From Bacillota bacterium (GTDB lineage Bacteria > Bacillota > Sulfobacillia > Sulfobacillales > Sulfobacillaceae), in assembly GCA_021797515.1 (NCBI GenBank), contig JAJZZP010000105.1, forward strand, positions 1-63,696: a DNA stretch of 63,696 nucleotides, given 5' to 3'. This document shows positions 52,982 to 62,334 of the stretch, in pieces. The translations under genes were made by a program, and so were the position numbers. Below the pieces are notes generated by a model. It ran no database searches. It was not told the DNA's origin and saw only the letters and a list, made by a program, of their open reading frames with translations. Every line of letters begins with the position of its first letter. Within the stretch, counting starts at the first letter, position 1.

Positions 52982-54049
52982 TTATCCACATCCGCAGTAC
53001 CATCCGTCTGGGTGGTACCAGAGTTCCGTGCTTGGTTGGTAGCAACGCGAGCAAACGACAACGGCCCAGGATCGAGCCCAAGGATAATAGTCGAACGTGA
53101 TTGGCAACATTACCGTACGTTGCTGAGCTTCGGCATATACTCTGATGACGGGCATCCAATATAACCGAACTTGGTCCAAGCGCACCTCCGCGTTCACCTC
53201 ATAAGCCCGAGCGATGTCGTCTTGCCGCCGAGCCCAATCGGCTTCGGTTGCCGATATCTTCTCCATGAATCGCGCGGCGCGTTCAGCGTCAGTAGCACTA
53301 TGCAGTTGCTGCTGGAGAATTTTCACGGTCTTAGCATAATACTGTCGGCTCTGCTCCAGTTCTTCTTGCTGATGGGCGGCGTAGTCCGTCTTGATCTCCC
53401 CTATGCGTTCGACTACGATGCTTCGCACCACGTCCACGGCCCGATTATATGCCTGAGCTAAGGAATAAAGGGACACGACCGGTCTCGGTTGAGTCGCATC
53501 GAGAGAACCTCCTCCCGAAACATCGTGCAGAGACGCGCCTAAGGCGTCGCGATAGCGCGTAATATCAGCCAATGAACTCAAATCCAATACCACAGGAACC
53601 AATTCCTCAATAAGATCTGCCATTTGATAAGTAACGTGAAATGTAAACTGAAGAGCGGCACTGGTTTGTTCCCGGGTATTGATGACTCGTGTTGGTCGAC
53701 ATTTGGCCAAGTGAACGAGTTTTTGAACTTTTTCTATGAGCATTCCTGGCAGTTTACCGTGGGTCCATGGCAACGCCACGGTGTCGATACGGCCCAAGGC
53801 ATGGGTCGCCTTTTGTAGCTCTTCAAAGGTCGCCGATCCAAACGTGATTAACTCACAATCGTCGCGTTCTTGGGCAAGCTCAGCATCAAAAGTCACTCGC
53901 TTTAATCCGTCTTGTGGGTCTAGCACATCATAAACGCCCCAATCGACAGGTTCGACGACAGAACCGGTTTCCTCCCATACCGCCAGACAAAATTCTTCTA
54001 TCACTGTCGCCATGGATTCGGGGTTCGACGTAATCCCTTTCTCACTCAT
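52982..54049 (-). CDS. Zinc-tailed partner of the SNF2 helicase, unknown function
   Basis: A 355-residue soluble protein. The first 190 residues mix sheets and helices, 200-270 are strongly helical and charged, likely coiled coil (YAAHQQEELEQSRQYYAKTV, LQQQLHSATDAERAARFMEK), and the end is a zinc-ribbon-like VVVCSRCYQPS...YCGCG. The start overlaps the helicase stop by eight bases. The pairing recalls B. subtilis yqhH (SNF2 helicase) with yqhG, which also lies next to it; similarity to YqhG is of layout only. It probably loads or directs the helicase on nucleic acid or RNA polymerase. Confidence 0.65.
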   Translation of the reverse strand: MSEKGITSNPESMATVIEEFCLAVWEETGSVVEPVDWGVYDVLDPQDGLKRVTFDAELAQERDDCELITFGSATFEELQKATHALGRIDTVALPWTHGKLPGMLIEKVQKLVHLAKCRPTRVINTREQTSAALQFTFHVTYQMADLIEELVPVVLDLSSLADITRYRDALGASLHDVSGGGSLDATQPRPVVSLYSLAQAYNRAVDVVRSIVVERIGEIKTDYAAHQQEELEQSRQYYAKTVKILQQQLHSATDAERAARFMEKISATEADWARRQDDIARAYEVNAEVRLDQVRLYWMPVIRVYAEAQQRTVMLPITFDYYPWARSWAVVVCSRCYQPSTELWYHPDGWYCGCG

Positions 54050-56234
54050 CAGGAATCAACTCCATGAACAATGCGTCATCCACCCTCTTAATTTGTTGAT
54101 ACTTCGCTTTGGCAGCCAATAAGGACTGGCCTAACGTCTCCATTCCCTCCAGCAAGTGCGCCTCGTCAGCAGATTGTCGCCAAATATCCCACACCATGTC
54201 TTCAAAGTCTCGTTGTTCCTCCATGGTTCCCAAAATCATATCGAGTTCCCCGATAACGAGTTGAAACAAATTAATTTTCTCATCTAAAATGTGGACAATC
54301 TGCTCTTCAATGGTGCCGCGCGCAACCAAATTGGCAACATAAACATCATGCGTTTGCCCAATACGATGAATACGGCCTATGCGTTGCTCGATCCGCATCG
54401 GATTCCATGGCACGTCGAAATTTATCAAGCGGTGGCAGAATTGCAAATTTCGGCCCTCACCGCCGGATTCGGTACTGACGAGTACCGGGGTACCGTCGCG
54501 AAAGTGAGCGATGGCGCGTTCTTTCTCTCCCCGGCTCATCCCACCATGAAATTCGGCAACCTCAATTCCTAAGTCCTTGATGTATTGTGACACGGCCTTT
54601 TGGGTTTCAAGAAAACCGGTAAAGATAACTGTTTGCATGGTGCCGGCGTCTTGGAGCAGCCTGCCCAATTTGTTCATCTTAGAGGATGGCATGGGGTCAC
54701 GGGCCCATTCGAGCAAGGTATCCAAAACGTCAGATTCCTCCAGGAAGTGCCGGTTGGGGTCATCACGCATTCGTTGCAATGTAGTACGGGTTGCATAGCG
54801 GCTACTGCCGGCCTGACGAAGGAGATTTCTCAATACGAATTGCTGCGAGGAAACCGAAGGCTCGGTACCGTTTACCCGTCGCTTGATAAACAGGGAAAGA
54901 GTGCGGTAAAAGATATCATCTCCCGGATCAGGTTCCACACGCAGAGTCTCTGCCGTTCTTGACGCCTCAATGATTCCCGTAGTACTACGTCGGTTCCGGA
55001 TCATCACACTTTGAATCAGTCGTTTGAGTTCCTCAACGTTTTTAGGTTTTAGAGGATTATTCTTCTCGACATACTTCTGCCGATACTCACTCGCTGTCTG
55101 AAGCTGACCGGGCTTCAATAAAGTAATGAGATTGAAAAGTTCCTCCATGCTGTTTTCAATGGGCGTTGCGGTGAGCAATAAGATATACTTCTTGGTTAAC
55201 TGACTGACGAATTTCCACGCCAGCGTCCCTCGATTTTTCAGGTGGTGGGCCTCGTCTACAATCACCAGATCATACGCATGATGCAGAATAGCGGACCGAT
55301 GAGGCTCCCTCTTGGCCGTGTCCAGTGATGCAACAATAAAGGGAAGGCGAGCCCAAGCGTCCTCGGTACTTTTGAATAGACGGCTGTCGTGCGTCACAAA
55401 AGAGAGATCAAATTTCCGAATTAATTCCTCCTGCCATTGCGTTACCAAGGAAGATGGCGTCAATACCAATGCTGAACGCACTAATCCACGCAAAATATAT
55501 TCGTTGAGCACCAAGCCAGCTTCCACTGTTTTCCCAAGTCCCACCTCATCCGCCAAGAGAGCACGGCCGCGAAGCGCACGCAAGGTGCGTTCCACCGTCC
55601 GTACTTGGTGGGGAAATGGCGTCAAGTGTCTCAACGTATGCAGGGACAATAACGTGTCAAACCCACGATGCAAATCTAGCTCCCGTCCTCTCTCGTGCAA
55701 TCGAACACGGATCTCCGTTTCGCGGGGCAAAAAAGCCAACTGCCGCATGAGATCTTCTGCTTCATCATGGCGAAACACAATGCTGCTACCGTTGCCGTTG
55801 CCGGAGAATGCTGTCTGTTCAGGAGCGGAATCCTGCCACAGTTGTTGAGCCGGGCGGATCTTAAAAGAAACCACACCCCCACTTGCCTCGTCAGGGGATT
55901 CCCCAATATTTTCCGGCTCCACGGCTAGGAAAGTACCATATTGACCCAACAGAGGTGCCAGTTTTTTCCCTAAACTGGGTGCCGTGAGAATATTTTCCTC
56001 TCTGTCCCATCTACAAATCACCACAGTAAACCCTTCGTTCATTGCGTTAGAGGTCTCTCGACGGGTTCCTGATTTGGGAGGCCGAGCAATGCGCCACTGG
56101 ATCCGTGCGTTGCCAGGAACCACGTTAAGTAATAGCTTGAGTGTTTCATCGGGTTCCACTACATCAATATCTAGAAGTTCGCGATCTACGCGAACAACAT
56201 AGCGTGGCCTAGTATCCGAGCCAACAAGGTTCAT
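54042..56234 (-). CDS. SNF2/RapA-type helicase-like ATPase
   Basis: A 730-residue superfamily 2 ATPase. Walker A is LLADEVGLGKTVEAGLVLNE near residue 230, motif II VIVDEAHHLKN, motif III LLLTATPIENSMEELFNL, motif V VSTESGGEGRNLQFCHRLIN and motif VI RIEQRIGRIHRIGQ. The first 200 residues are a separate domain. Proteins of this type move on double-stranded DNA or recycle RNA polymerase. The start is ATG 56234 after CAGGAGGAAACC. It is the first gene of a two-gene operon. Confidence 0.92.
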   Translation of the reverse strand: MNLVGSDTRPRYVVRVDRELLDIDVVEPDETLKLLLNVVPGNARIQWRIARPPKSGTRRETSNAMNEGFTVVICRWDREENILTAPSLGKKLAPLLGQYGTFLAVEPENIGESPDEASGGVVSFKIRPAQQLWQDSAPEQTAFSGNGNGSSIVFRHDEAEDLMRQLAFLPRETEIRVRLHERGRELDLHRGFDTLLSLHTLRHLTPFPHQVRTVERTLRALRGRALLADEVGLGKTVEAGLVLNEYILRGLVRSALVLTPSSLVTQWQEELIRKFDLSFVTHDSRLFKSTEDAWARLPFIVASLDTAKREPHRSAILHHAYDLVIVDEAHHLKNRGTLAWKFVSQLTKKYILLLTATPIENSMEELFNLITLLKPGQLQTASEYRQKYVEKNNPLKPKNVEELKRLIQSVMIRNRRSTTGIIEASRTAETLRVEPDPGDDIFYRTLSLFIKRRVNGTEPSVSSQQFVLRNLLRQAGSSRYATRTTLQRMRDDPNRHFLEESDVLDTLLEWARDPMPSSKMNKLGRLLQDAGTMQTVIFTGFLETQKAVSQYIKDLGIEVAEFHGGMSRGEKERAIAHFRDGTPVLVSTESGGEGRNLQFCHRLINFDVPWNPMRIEQRIGRIHRIGQTHDVYVANLVARGTIEEQIVHILDEKINLFQLVIGELDMILGTMEEQRDFEDMVWDIWRQSADEAHLLEGMETLGQSLLAAKAKYQQIKRVDDALFMELIPDE

Positions 56235-56266
56235 GGTTTCCTCCTGCGGTGGGTAGAATCCCCCTT

Positions 56267-56298
56267 ATTATAACGAACCATCGGTTCGAAGCCATCAA
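56267..56298 (-). promoter_or_regulatory. Promoter of the helicase operon with palindrome
   Basis: On the minus strand a perfect TATAAT (56267-56272) is preceded by CGAACC-GAT-GGTTCG (56274-56288), a perfect palindrome in the spacer, and by TTGATG (56293-56298) 20 bases upstream. The wide spacing suggests need for an activator or control at the palindrome. Confidence 0.5.
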
Positions 56299-56714
56299 CC
56301 CAATCCACAAGCATCAGATTCCGTTTTTTTATGTCTGGATCTAACTTCCGAAGATACTTTGCGACCATGACACAGGACGAGCGGGTGGTGCAGCTGTAAG
56401 CAACACCATGTGGGGTTGCGCGGGGCGGCCTGAATTTTGCCCACGGCAAGTCTGTGGGGTTCTAAAAATCTAGACATTCACACTCTCATCGGCTCTCGCC
56501 CCTACTGGCGCACGAGTTACACCGTCCGATGCCTTATGTTCCGGCGGGTTTTCCCTGTCGGACGACCCGTTGTAACGTTGCTCAAAGCAATCACAACCTT
56601 AACCAAACGATCACGGATCTTAATGGATTGATCACATAATTCTTAGAGGGTCTTCACGAGAATGCTGAATACTGAGTAGAGAGTAAGATTCACCGATCAA
56701 TAGGAGGTCAGCAC
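56299..56714. other. Divergent intergenic region
   Basis: It separates the helicase operon from the plus-strand sugar importer. The short frame at 56231-56449 (minus) contains VAKYLRKLDPDIKKRNLMLV but no ribosome site and overlaps the promoter; not called. No clear promoter for the importer was found. Confidence 0.4.
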
Positions 56715-57884
56715 ATGGCGTCACTAGATTTGCAACATATTGTGAAAGAGTTTGGCAGGCACCGCATCATTAAAAACTTATCCTTGTCGATTAATGATGG
56801 CGAGTTTGTTGTGGTGGTCGGTCCTTCGGGCTGTGGCAAATCTACCTTGCTTCGCTTGATTGCCGGGCTGGAAAAACCCGATCGGGGTCACATTTTTTTC
56901 GATGGCGCTCGCGCGGAACACCTTTCGCCATATGAGAGAAATGTCGGAATGGTCTTCCAAAATTATGCGTTGTATCCTCACCTCTCCGTGTTCGAAAACC
57001 TGGCTTTTGGTCTCAAAGCGCATCGCTCTTCCTCTGCGGACACGAAACGCCGCGTTACCAACGTCTCGGAACTGTTAGAATTGGATCCCCTACTCAATAA
57101 AAAGCCAAAGGAATTATCGGGAGGGCAAAAGCAACGAGTAGCCCTCGGCCGGGCACTCGTGCGTCAGCCGCATCTGTTTCTAATGGATGAGCCGCTGTCT
57201 AATCTGGACGCCAATCTCCGCGACAAGATGCGCACTGAACTGAGATCCCTGCACGAAAAGGTCGGAATCACCACAATTTATGTGACTCACGATCAAGTCG
57301 AAGCGATGACCATGGCGGATCGCATCGTAGTGCTCAAAGACGGTGCAATTGAGCAAATTGGAACCCCTGAAAACATATATACCCATCCAGCGACGACTTT
57401 TGTCGCGCGTTTCATGGGTTCTCCTGCCATGAACCTAATCAAAGTCGTGCCGCAGCGCCGTGGCGATCATTGGCACGTTACACCGCTGAATCAATCCGAA
57501 CAATCAGGAATTTTCTTTCCAGGCTTACCTCTGATGGGAAGTGAGTTACCGTCTGTGCTGTGGCTTGGCATGCGTCCTGAGGCGATACGATTGGAACCGC
57601 CCGACACCGACGATGACGTGATTACACTCTCGATCCATGTGGACCATGTGGAGCTTTTGGGTGCCCATTATCACATTCACGCCCACTGGATGGAGGAACC
57701 GCTGAGTATCATCGCCGATCACTTCAGTCGCACTGTGCGCGACCAATTGACGGTCTATGTGCAGGCCAACGCTCTTCATGCGTTTCACGGGGATACTGGC
57801 GAGTCATTGATGAAATATGCTGAGTCAGAAGCCATCGGCGAGCAGACGAACGATGAGGAGGTCTATGCGGCCTCGATGGCATAG
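56715..57884 (+). CDS. Sugar ABC importer ATPase, MalK/MsmX/UgpC type
   Basis: A 389-residue ATPase: GPSGCGKSTLLRLIAGLEKP (Walker A), NYALYPHLSVFENLAFGL (Q loop), ELSGGQKQRVALGRALV (signature), LFLMDEPLSNLDANLRDKM (Walker B) and YVTHDQVEAMTMADRIVVL. The C-terminal 140 residues form the OB-like regulatory domain. The start follows TAGGAGGTC. It heads the plus-strand importer operon and may also serve the ATPase-less importer at 12045-15439, as MsmX does in B. subtilis. Confidence 0.94.
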   Translation: MASLDLQHIVKEFGRHRIIKNLSLSINDGEFVVVVGPSGCGKSTLLRLIAGLEKPDRGHIFFDGARAEHLSPYERNVGMVFQNYALYPHLSVFENLAFGLKAHRSSSADTKRRVTNVSELLELDPLLNKKPKELSGGQKQRVALGRALVRQPHLFLMDEPLSNLDANLRDKMRTELRSLHEKVGITTIYVTHDQVEAMTMADRIVVLKDGAIEQIGTPENIYTHPATTFVARFMGSPAMNLIKVVPQRRGDHWHVTPLNQSEQSGIFFPGLPLMGSELPSVLWLGMRPEAIRLEPPDTDDDVITLSIHVDHVELLGAHYHIHAHWMEEPLSIIADHFSRTVRDQLTVYVQANALHAFHGDTGESLMKYAESEAIGEQTNDEEVYAASMA

Positions 57885-57952
57885 ATCGTTCCCTCAGGTA
57901 GTCCTAATGGCAACGTTCCAATACCAAATAGTATCTCATGGGGGCAACGCGA

Positions 57953-58927
57953 ATGGGTGAACCGTTAAGATCCGGGATGGTTGACAGTCCTAGATCTCTG
58001 ACCGAGAAGTTACCGTCCTGGGCGCGGTGGAGCCGTTGGCGCGAGGTGTTGGTGGGCTATGGCTTAATTTTGCCCAGCCTCTGGGTATTTCTGGTGTTTT
58101 ATTATGGCCCGGCACTCTTCTTGCTGTACATCGCCTTTTTCCACTGGAATATTTTCGCCAGCCAAAGCACCTTTGTGGGCTTTCACAACTTTGTGGAACT
58201 GGTGCACCAACCAGTGTTTTGGCAATCACTGTTGAACACCGCCTATTATGTTGTTTTAGTAGTCCCTGTCACCACACTATTAGCGCTGGCATTGGCCTTA
58301 CTGTTAAGAGAAGCCACACGAATCCGGGGAGGAGGCATCTCGCGAGCGTTGGTGTTTCTTCCTCACGTGACCCCGGTCGTGGCAACGTCCATTATTTGGG
58401 TGTGGATTTTTGATCCGAATTTCGGTTTGGCCAATACAGTGTTGAGGTTTCTTCACCTGCCGCAACTGCAGTGGCTGGCCAGTGTGCACTGGGCCTTGCC
58501 CTCCGTGATGATTTATACCGTATGGCACTCGGCCGGGCTTTACACCATCCTCTTCTTGGCTGGCTTGGCCACTATTCCCCGTCAGGTGCTGGAAGCAGCC
58601 CAAGTGGACGGGGCCCGAAGCTGGTTTACGTTTCGCCGAATCTTATGGCCGCTCATCAGTCCTATTACGTTCTTTGTAATCGTGCTGGTATCCATTAACA
58701 CCATGCAAACCTTCTCCCAAATTTACACGTTGACCGGCGGGCCCCATGGGGGAGCGGGAGGTCCAGCGTTTTCGACCACCACGGACTCGCTCTTGATTTA
58801 CCAAACCGCTTTCTTGTATGAACATTTTTCCTTAGCATCCGCCATGAGTCTGGTGCTCTTCGTCCTCATTTTGGTTTTGACGTTGGGGCAAAAATTCCTA
58901 GCTGATCGATTCGTATTTTACCGATAA
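57953..58927 (+). CDS. Sugar ABC importer permease, MalF/UgpA type
   Basis: About 324 residues: basic N-terminus, six helices (GYGLILPSLWVFLVFYYGPA is the first) and the EAA coupling loop EAAQVDGARSWFTFRRILWP. CUT1 family. Starts at 57938 and 57953 are both possible; 57953 keeps GGGGG as ribosome site. It follows the ATPase by about 70 bases and pairs with the permease at 59032. Confidence 0.92.
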   Translation: MGEPLRSGMVDSPRSLTEKLPSWARWSRWREVLVGYGLILPSLWVFLVFYYGPALFLLYIAFFHWNIFASQSTFVGFHNFVELVHQPVFWQSLLNTAYYVVLVVPVTTLLALALALLLREATRIRGGGISRALVFLPHVTPVVATSIIWVWIFDPNFGLANTVLRFLHLPQLQWLASVHWALPSVMIYTVWHSAGLYTILFLAGLATIPRQVLEAAQVDGARSWFTFRRILWPLISPITFFVIVLVSINTMQTFSQIYTLTGGPHGGAGGPAFSTTTDSLLIYQTAFLYEHFSLASAMSLVLFVLILVLTLGQKFLADRFVFYR

Positions 58928-58945
58928 ACGGGTATGAACCCGTTT
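58926..58945 (+). terminator. Intercistronic hairpin
   Basis: AAACGGGT and ACCCGTTT form an 8-base perfect stem with a 4-base loop, beginning in the stop codon of the first permease and followed by TGGGGG. It may partly terminate or protect the mRNA end between the two permease genes. Confidence 0.45.
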
Positions 58946-59031
58946 TGGGGGATGCCTCTATTGAGCCCTGTATTCAGAAAACCCGCTCGCTCCTTAGATG
59001 CCTTGTTAAATAATGGGGAGGAAGGAACTAG

Positions 59032-59847
59032 ATGTTACAACGGGTACTAATCTATGGCAGTCGTGCCTTTATCGCCATCGCGTTTGCACTTCCTATTTAT
59101 TGGGTGTTGGTCATTGCCACCGGATATCATGGCGCGGTTTATGCATTACCGCCCGTCTGGGTCCCTCTCTTTCACTGGAGTCCCTTTCGCGATGTGTTGA
59201 CGCATACGCACTGGTCTCGCTACCTGATGAACAGTGTGTTCATTTCAGCCATGACCATCATCCTAGTCGTGATAACCAGTGCTCTGGCGGGGTACGCGCT
59301 GGCCGAACTGCGTTTCCCGGGAAATTCCCTCTACTTTTATGCCATACTCGGTGTCATGATGTTACCCCAGCAAGCGCTCTTGGTGCCGCAATATGTGATG
59401 ATGTACCACCTTCACTTGCTCAACAACTATGCGGGTCTCATTGTGCCGTTCGCCGCCAGCACATCGGGAATTTTTCTCTTTCGCCAATTTTTTAAGAAAT
59501 TGCCCGTGAGCTACCGAGAAATTGCACAATTGGAAGGTGTCGGTACCTTGCGATATATCTGGCGAGTCGCGGTACCTTTAGCACGTCCTGCGGTCGCCAC
59601 CACCGTGTTGCTGACGTTCATTTCGTCGTGGAACCAATTCCAATGGCCCCTGATCATGACCAACAGTCCAGCGATTCAGCCAATCGAACTCGCTCTAAGC
59701 CATTATATGCAAGCATACCAAGCTAATTGGCGCGAACTCACCTCAGCAGCATTGATTGCCTTGGCACCGATTTTGCTGGTATTTGCCTTCACCCAGCGAC
59801 ACATCGTCAATGCCGTCGCTGGGGGGGAGTTGTCTCAAAAAGACTAA
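59032..59847 (+). CDS. Sugar ABC importer permease, MalG type
   Basis: A 271-residue permease with six helices and the EAA loop EIAQLEGVGTLRYIWRVAVP. Start ATG 59032 is fixed by GGAGGAAGGAACTAG. It is the second permease of the plus-strand importer; the binding protein follows 100 bases later. Confidence 0.92.
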   Translation: MLQRVLIYGSRAFIAIAFALPIYWVLVIATGYHGAVYALPPVWVPLFHWSPFRDVLTHTHWSRYLMNSVFISAMTIILVVITSALAGYALAELRFPGNSLYFYAILGVMMLPQQALLVPQYVMMYHLHLLNNYAGLIVPFAASTSGIFLFRQFFKKLPVSYREIAQLEGVGTLRYIWRVAVPLARPAVATTVLLTFISSWNQFQWPLIMTNSPAIQPIELALSHYMQAYQANWRELTSAALIALAPILLVFAFTQRHIVNAVAGGELSQKD

Positions 59848-59946
59848 AACACGCTCTTCGCTATCAAGGAGGTGAGCGGTATGTAAGGTCCATGCGGCCC
59901 CACCAGCAACTTATTCAGGGATTTTACACTCTAAGGAGGAACAACC

Positions 59947-61260
59947 GTGAAAAAACCGAAAATCGTGACCCGCCGCTCCACTCTGGCCATGGCTGCTGGC
60001 GGAACCCTCATTTTGGCCGGTTGCGGAACAGCGAGCGCCGTAGCGGCAACAAACCCCGGAACCACCCATCAGACGATTACGCTGTGGGAATCGCATTCGG
60101 CGGGAGGGCCTCCCGGGTTGGCCGTGGCCGCTCTGGTGAAACAATTTAATGCAACGCACCCGGATATCCAGGTCGCCCTGACGGTCACCAAGGCGAGCCA
60201 CAAAGCATTGGGAGCACTCGCAGCTGGAGATGCTCCTGTCGCAGCGTGGATCAGTCATTACGATGGACAATTTTTGTCGGCGCATGCGTTGATCGATTTG
60301 AATTCATTGATTAATGGACCCTCGGGATTAACTGCAACGGAACGCACGTCGGTATTTCCGGTCGTGTGGCACAATGGGGAAGTGAACGGGCAGCATTATC
60401 GGCTAGAAGTTGATGCCAAAATCTCGCAATTAACTTACAACAAGGCGCTGTTTGCCAAAGCCGGCATTGCCGCCCCACCCACCACATGGACACAATTGGC
60501 CACAGATGTCGCCATCTTAAAACAAAAACTTCCCGGTGTGATTCCTCTGGCCTGGAAAGACTCCTCAGCGCATATTCTCCCCCCATTTCTGTCCAACGGC
60601 GGCCAGATCTTCCAGCCGGGATCTCATGAAAAAAAAGCGGACTTCTTAACGCCTGCGGCCGTGAATACCTTTACTTATTTTCGCAATCTTTATCAAAAAG
60701 GGGAAATGATTCTCGCCCACGGGAGTAATATTCGGGCCGACTTTGGAGCGGGAAAGCTTGCGATCGCTGACGGGACCTCAGCAGGATACCAAAAAATTCT
60801 CGATGCCGCCCATGGCCAATTTCCGGTCGGCGTGTTTGCTTATCCTGCTGGAAGCACTGGACATACCGCCAATCTCGTTCAGGGATTGGGATTTGTACTG
60901 ATGGTCAATCACACGAAAGCCCAAGATCAAGCGGCGATGACTTTCGTCGATTGGTGGTTTGGGGCCAAGGCCCAAGCCTATTGGGGCACCCACTCCGGTT
61001 ACCCGCCAGTCGACCGTCTGGGACTAAGCCACATTTCCCAGAGTTACCTTGCCTCCCATCCAGGCGTCTCCGTCGCGGTGGACACCTTGGAGTCCCCTTA
61101 TACCATTTCTCGACCCGTGCCGACTGCATATAAGGAGGTACAAGCGGTACTCGACACGGCATTTTACAATGCGGTCACAGGACGCACTTCCGTACAGTCG
61201 GCGCTGAATATCCTGGAAACACAAGCCAACAACTATTTAAGCGGAAATTCTGCCCTGTAA
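59947..61260 (+). CDS. Sugar-binding lipoprotein of ABC importer
   Basis: A 437-residue family 1 binding protein. The signal has twin arginines (TRRSTLAMAAGG) and a lipobox ILAGC with Cys26, so export could be by Tat or Sec before lipid attachment. The mature part shows LWESHSAGGPPGLAVAALVK, the ligand-lobe AWISHYDGQFLSAHALIDL and the C-terminal YLASHPGVSVAVDTLESPYT. The start is GTG 59947 after AAGGAGGAACAACC. Placing the binding protein last, behind a hairpin-bearing junction, is unlike the cluster at 12045-15439 where it comes first. Confidence 0.92.
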   Translation: MKKPKIVTRRSTLAMAAGGTLILAGCGTASAVAATNPGTTHQTITLWESHSAGGPPGLAVAALVKQFNATHPDIQVALTVTKASHKALGALAAGDAPVAAWISHYDGQFLSAHALIDLNSLINGPSGLTATERTSVFPVVWHNGEVNGQHYRLEVDAKISQLTYNKALFAKAGIAAPPTTWTQLATDVAILKQKLPGVIPLAWKDSSAHILPPFLSNGGQIFQPGSHEKKADFLTPAAVNTFTYFRNLYQKGEMILAHGSNIRADFGAGKLAIADGTSAGYQKILDAAHGQFPVGVFAYPAGSTGHTANLVQGLGFVLMVNHTKAQDQAAMTFVDWWFGAKAQAYWGTHSGYPPVDRLGLSHISQSYLASHPGVSVAVDTLESPYTISRPVPTAYKEVQAVLDTAFYNAVTGRTSVQSALNILETQANNYLSGNSAL

Positions 61261-61272
61261 TGTGGAGTCACC

Positions 61273-61300
61273 GGGGACCACGGGAGGCCCGTTGGTCCCC
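61273..61300 (+). terminator. Strong hairpin after binding-protein gene
   Basis: GGGGACCA and TGGTCCCC form an 8-base stem enclosing a second CGGG/CCCG stem, 12 bases after the stop. No T-run follows, so it is either an atypical terminator or an mRNA 3-prime protector. Confidence 0.55.
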
Positions 61301-61344
61301 CGCGTTACTACGGCAGCCGCCAAGACATGGAGGGGCATCATGTA

Positions 61345-61956
61345 ATGGATGTAGAAGAAGCGATTCGCACGCGGCACAGTGTGAAAGTATTTTCATCTGA
61401 ACCCGTAACCCCAGGATTAATTACACAATGTTTAGACCTCGCTATCTGGGCCCCCAATCACCGCTTGACAGAGCCCTGGCACTTTACTGTGGTGCAAGGG
61501 GATGCTCTCGTGCAGTTTTCCGACCTCGTGTACCACATACTGTCGGTCAGTCGCAGTAGTTCCGGAAAAGCCCTTAGCGAGAAACGCAAATACTTGTCTG
61601 CCCCGGTCTTAGTTGCGGTATATACGGCCATCGACCCATCATCGGAAACCATCACTCGGGAAAATTACGCCAGTACTGCCGCGGCCACTCAAAATATGCT
61701 CCTGGCAGCCCACAACCAAGGCCTCGGCGCAGTGTGGCGTACATCGCCAGTGTTGGAGAATTTAAGTGTCAGGAGTTTCTTGCAAATACCAGAGCCAGCG
61801 CAATCCGTGGGATTGGTTTTTTTAGGGTATTCTGCACAACGAGCGGTGACCCGGCGGCGCACTCCAGCTGCCCAGAAAACTCTGTGGATGGGAAACCCAC
61901 AGAACACGGAGGTAATGCCACTCATAAAAAATACTGCAAGCGATGATCCGCTCTAA
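61345..61956 (+). CDS. Nitroreductase-family flavoprotein
   Basis: About 203 residues of the FMN-dependent nitroreductase fold: EEAIRTRHSVKVFSSEPV (FMN phosphate arginines), AIWAPNHRLTEPWHFTVVQG, ASTAAATQNMLLAAHNQGLG and AVWRTSPVLEN, then VGLVFLGYSA. It uses NAD(P)H to reduce nitro or quinone compounds, or another electron acceptor. The start at 61345 has GGAGGGG at good spacing; an ATG at 61327 is the alternative. It is just after the importer but separated by a hairpin, so it may be its own unit. Confidence 0.9.
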   Translation: MDVEEAIRTRHSVKVFSSEPVTPGLITQCLDLAIWAPNHRLTEPWHFTVVQGDALVQFSDLVYHILSVSRSSSGKALSEKRKYLSAPVLVAVYTAIDPSSETITRENYASTAAATQNMLLAAHNQGLGAVWRTSPVLENLSVRSFLQIPEPAQSVGLVFLGYSAQRAVTRRRTPAAQKTLWMGNPQNTEVMPLIKNTASDDPL

Positions 61957-62334
61957 AAACGTACAGCCTACTGGCAAACGCCATCCTGCGGGAACGTGCC
62001 AGGGGAGCATAGTACTGTGCGAAACCCTTGAGGAAAGCCGGCAGGGCACTGGGAAACTCGCCGACCGGAATCTTTGGGTTATCGCGAGTGACGGCTGAGG
62101 TTGTCGCTCGCCCGCTATTTATACAACAGATCTTTTCTCAAGGGAAAAGAACGCCACCTATTGGCCTTTTTCGGTAGCGGTACTAAGCCTTGAAGGCAGC
62201 CTTTCGCAATCTTACGATCTGGGGGTTCTGAAGCGATGGTTATTTCACGCCTTCGTGATAGAAAAATAGTCACGGTACGGTTCCGGGATTTCCCCAACTT
62301 GTTACACTTTCGTGCCTGGCTAAGGAGCATAAGC
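61957..62334 (+). other. Gap before hypothetical gene
   Basis: No gene is visible. CTTTTCTCAAGGGAAAAG near 62130 is a small palindrome. A longer start (62236) for the next gene falls inside, but the ribosome site favours 62335. Confidence 0.35.
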
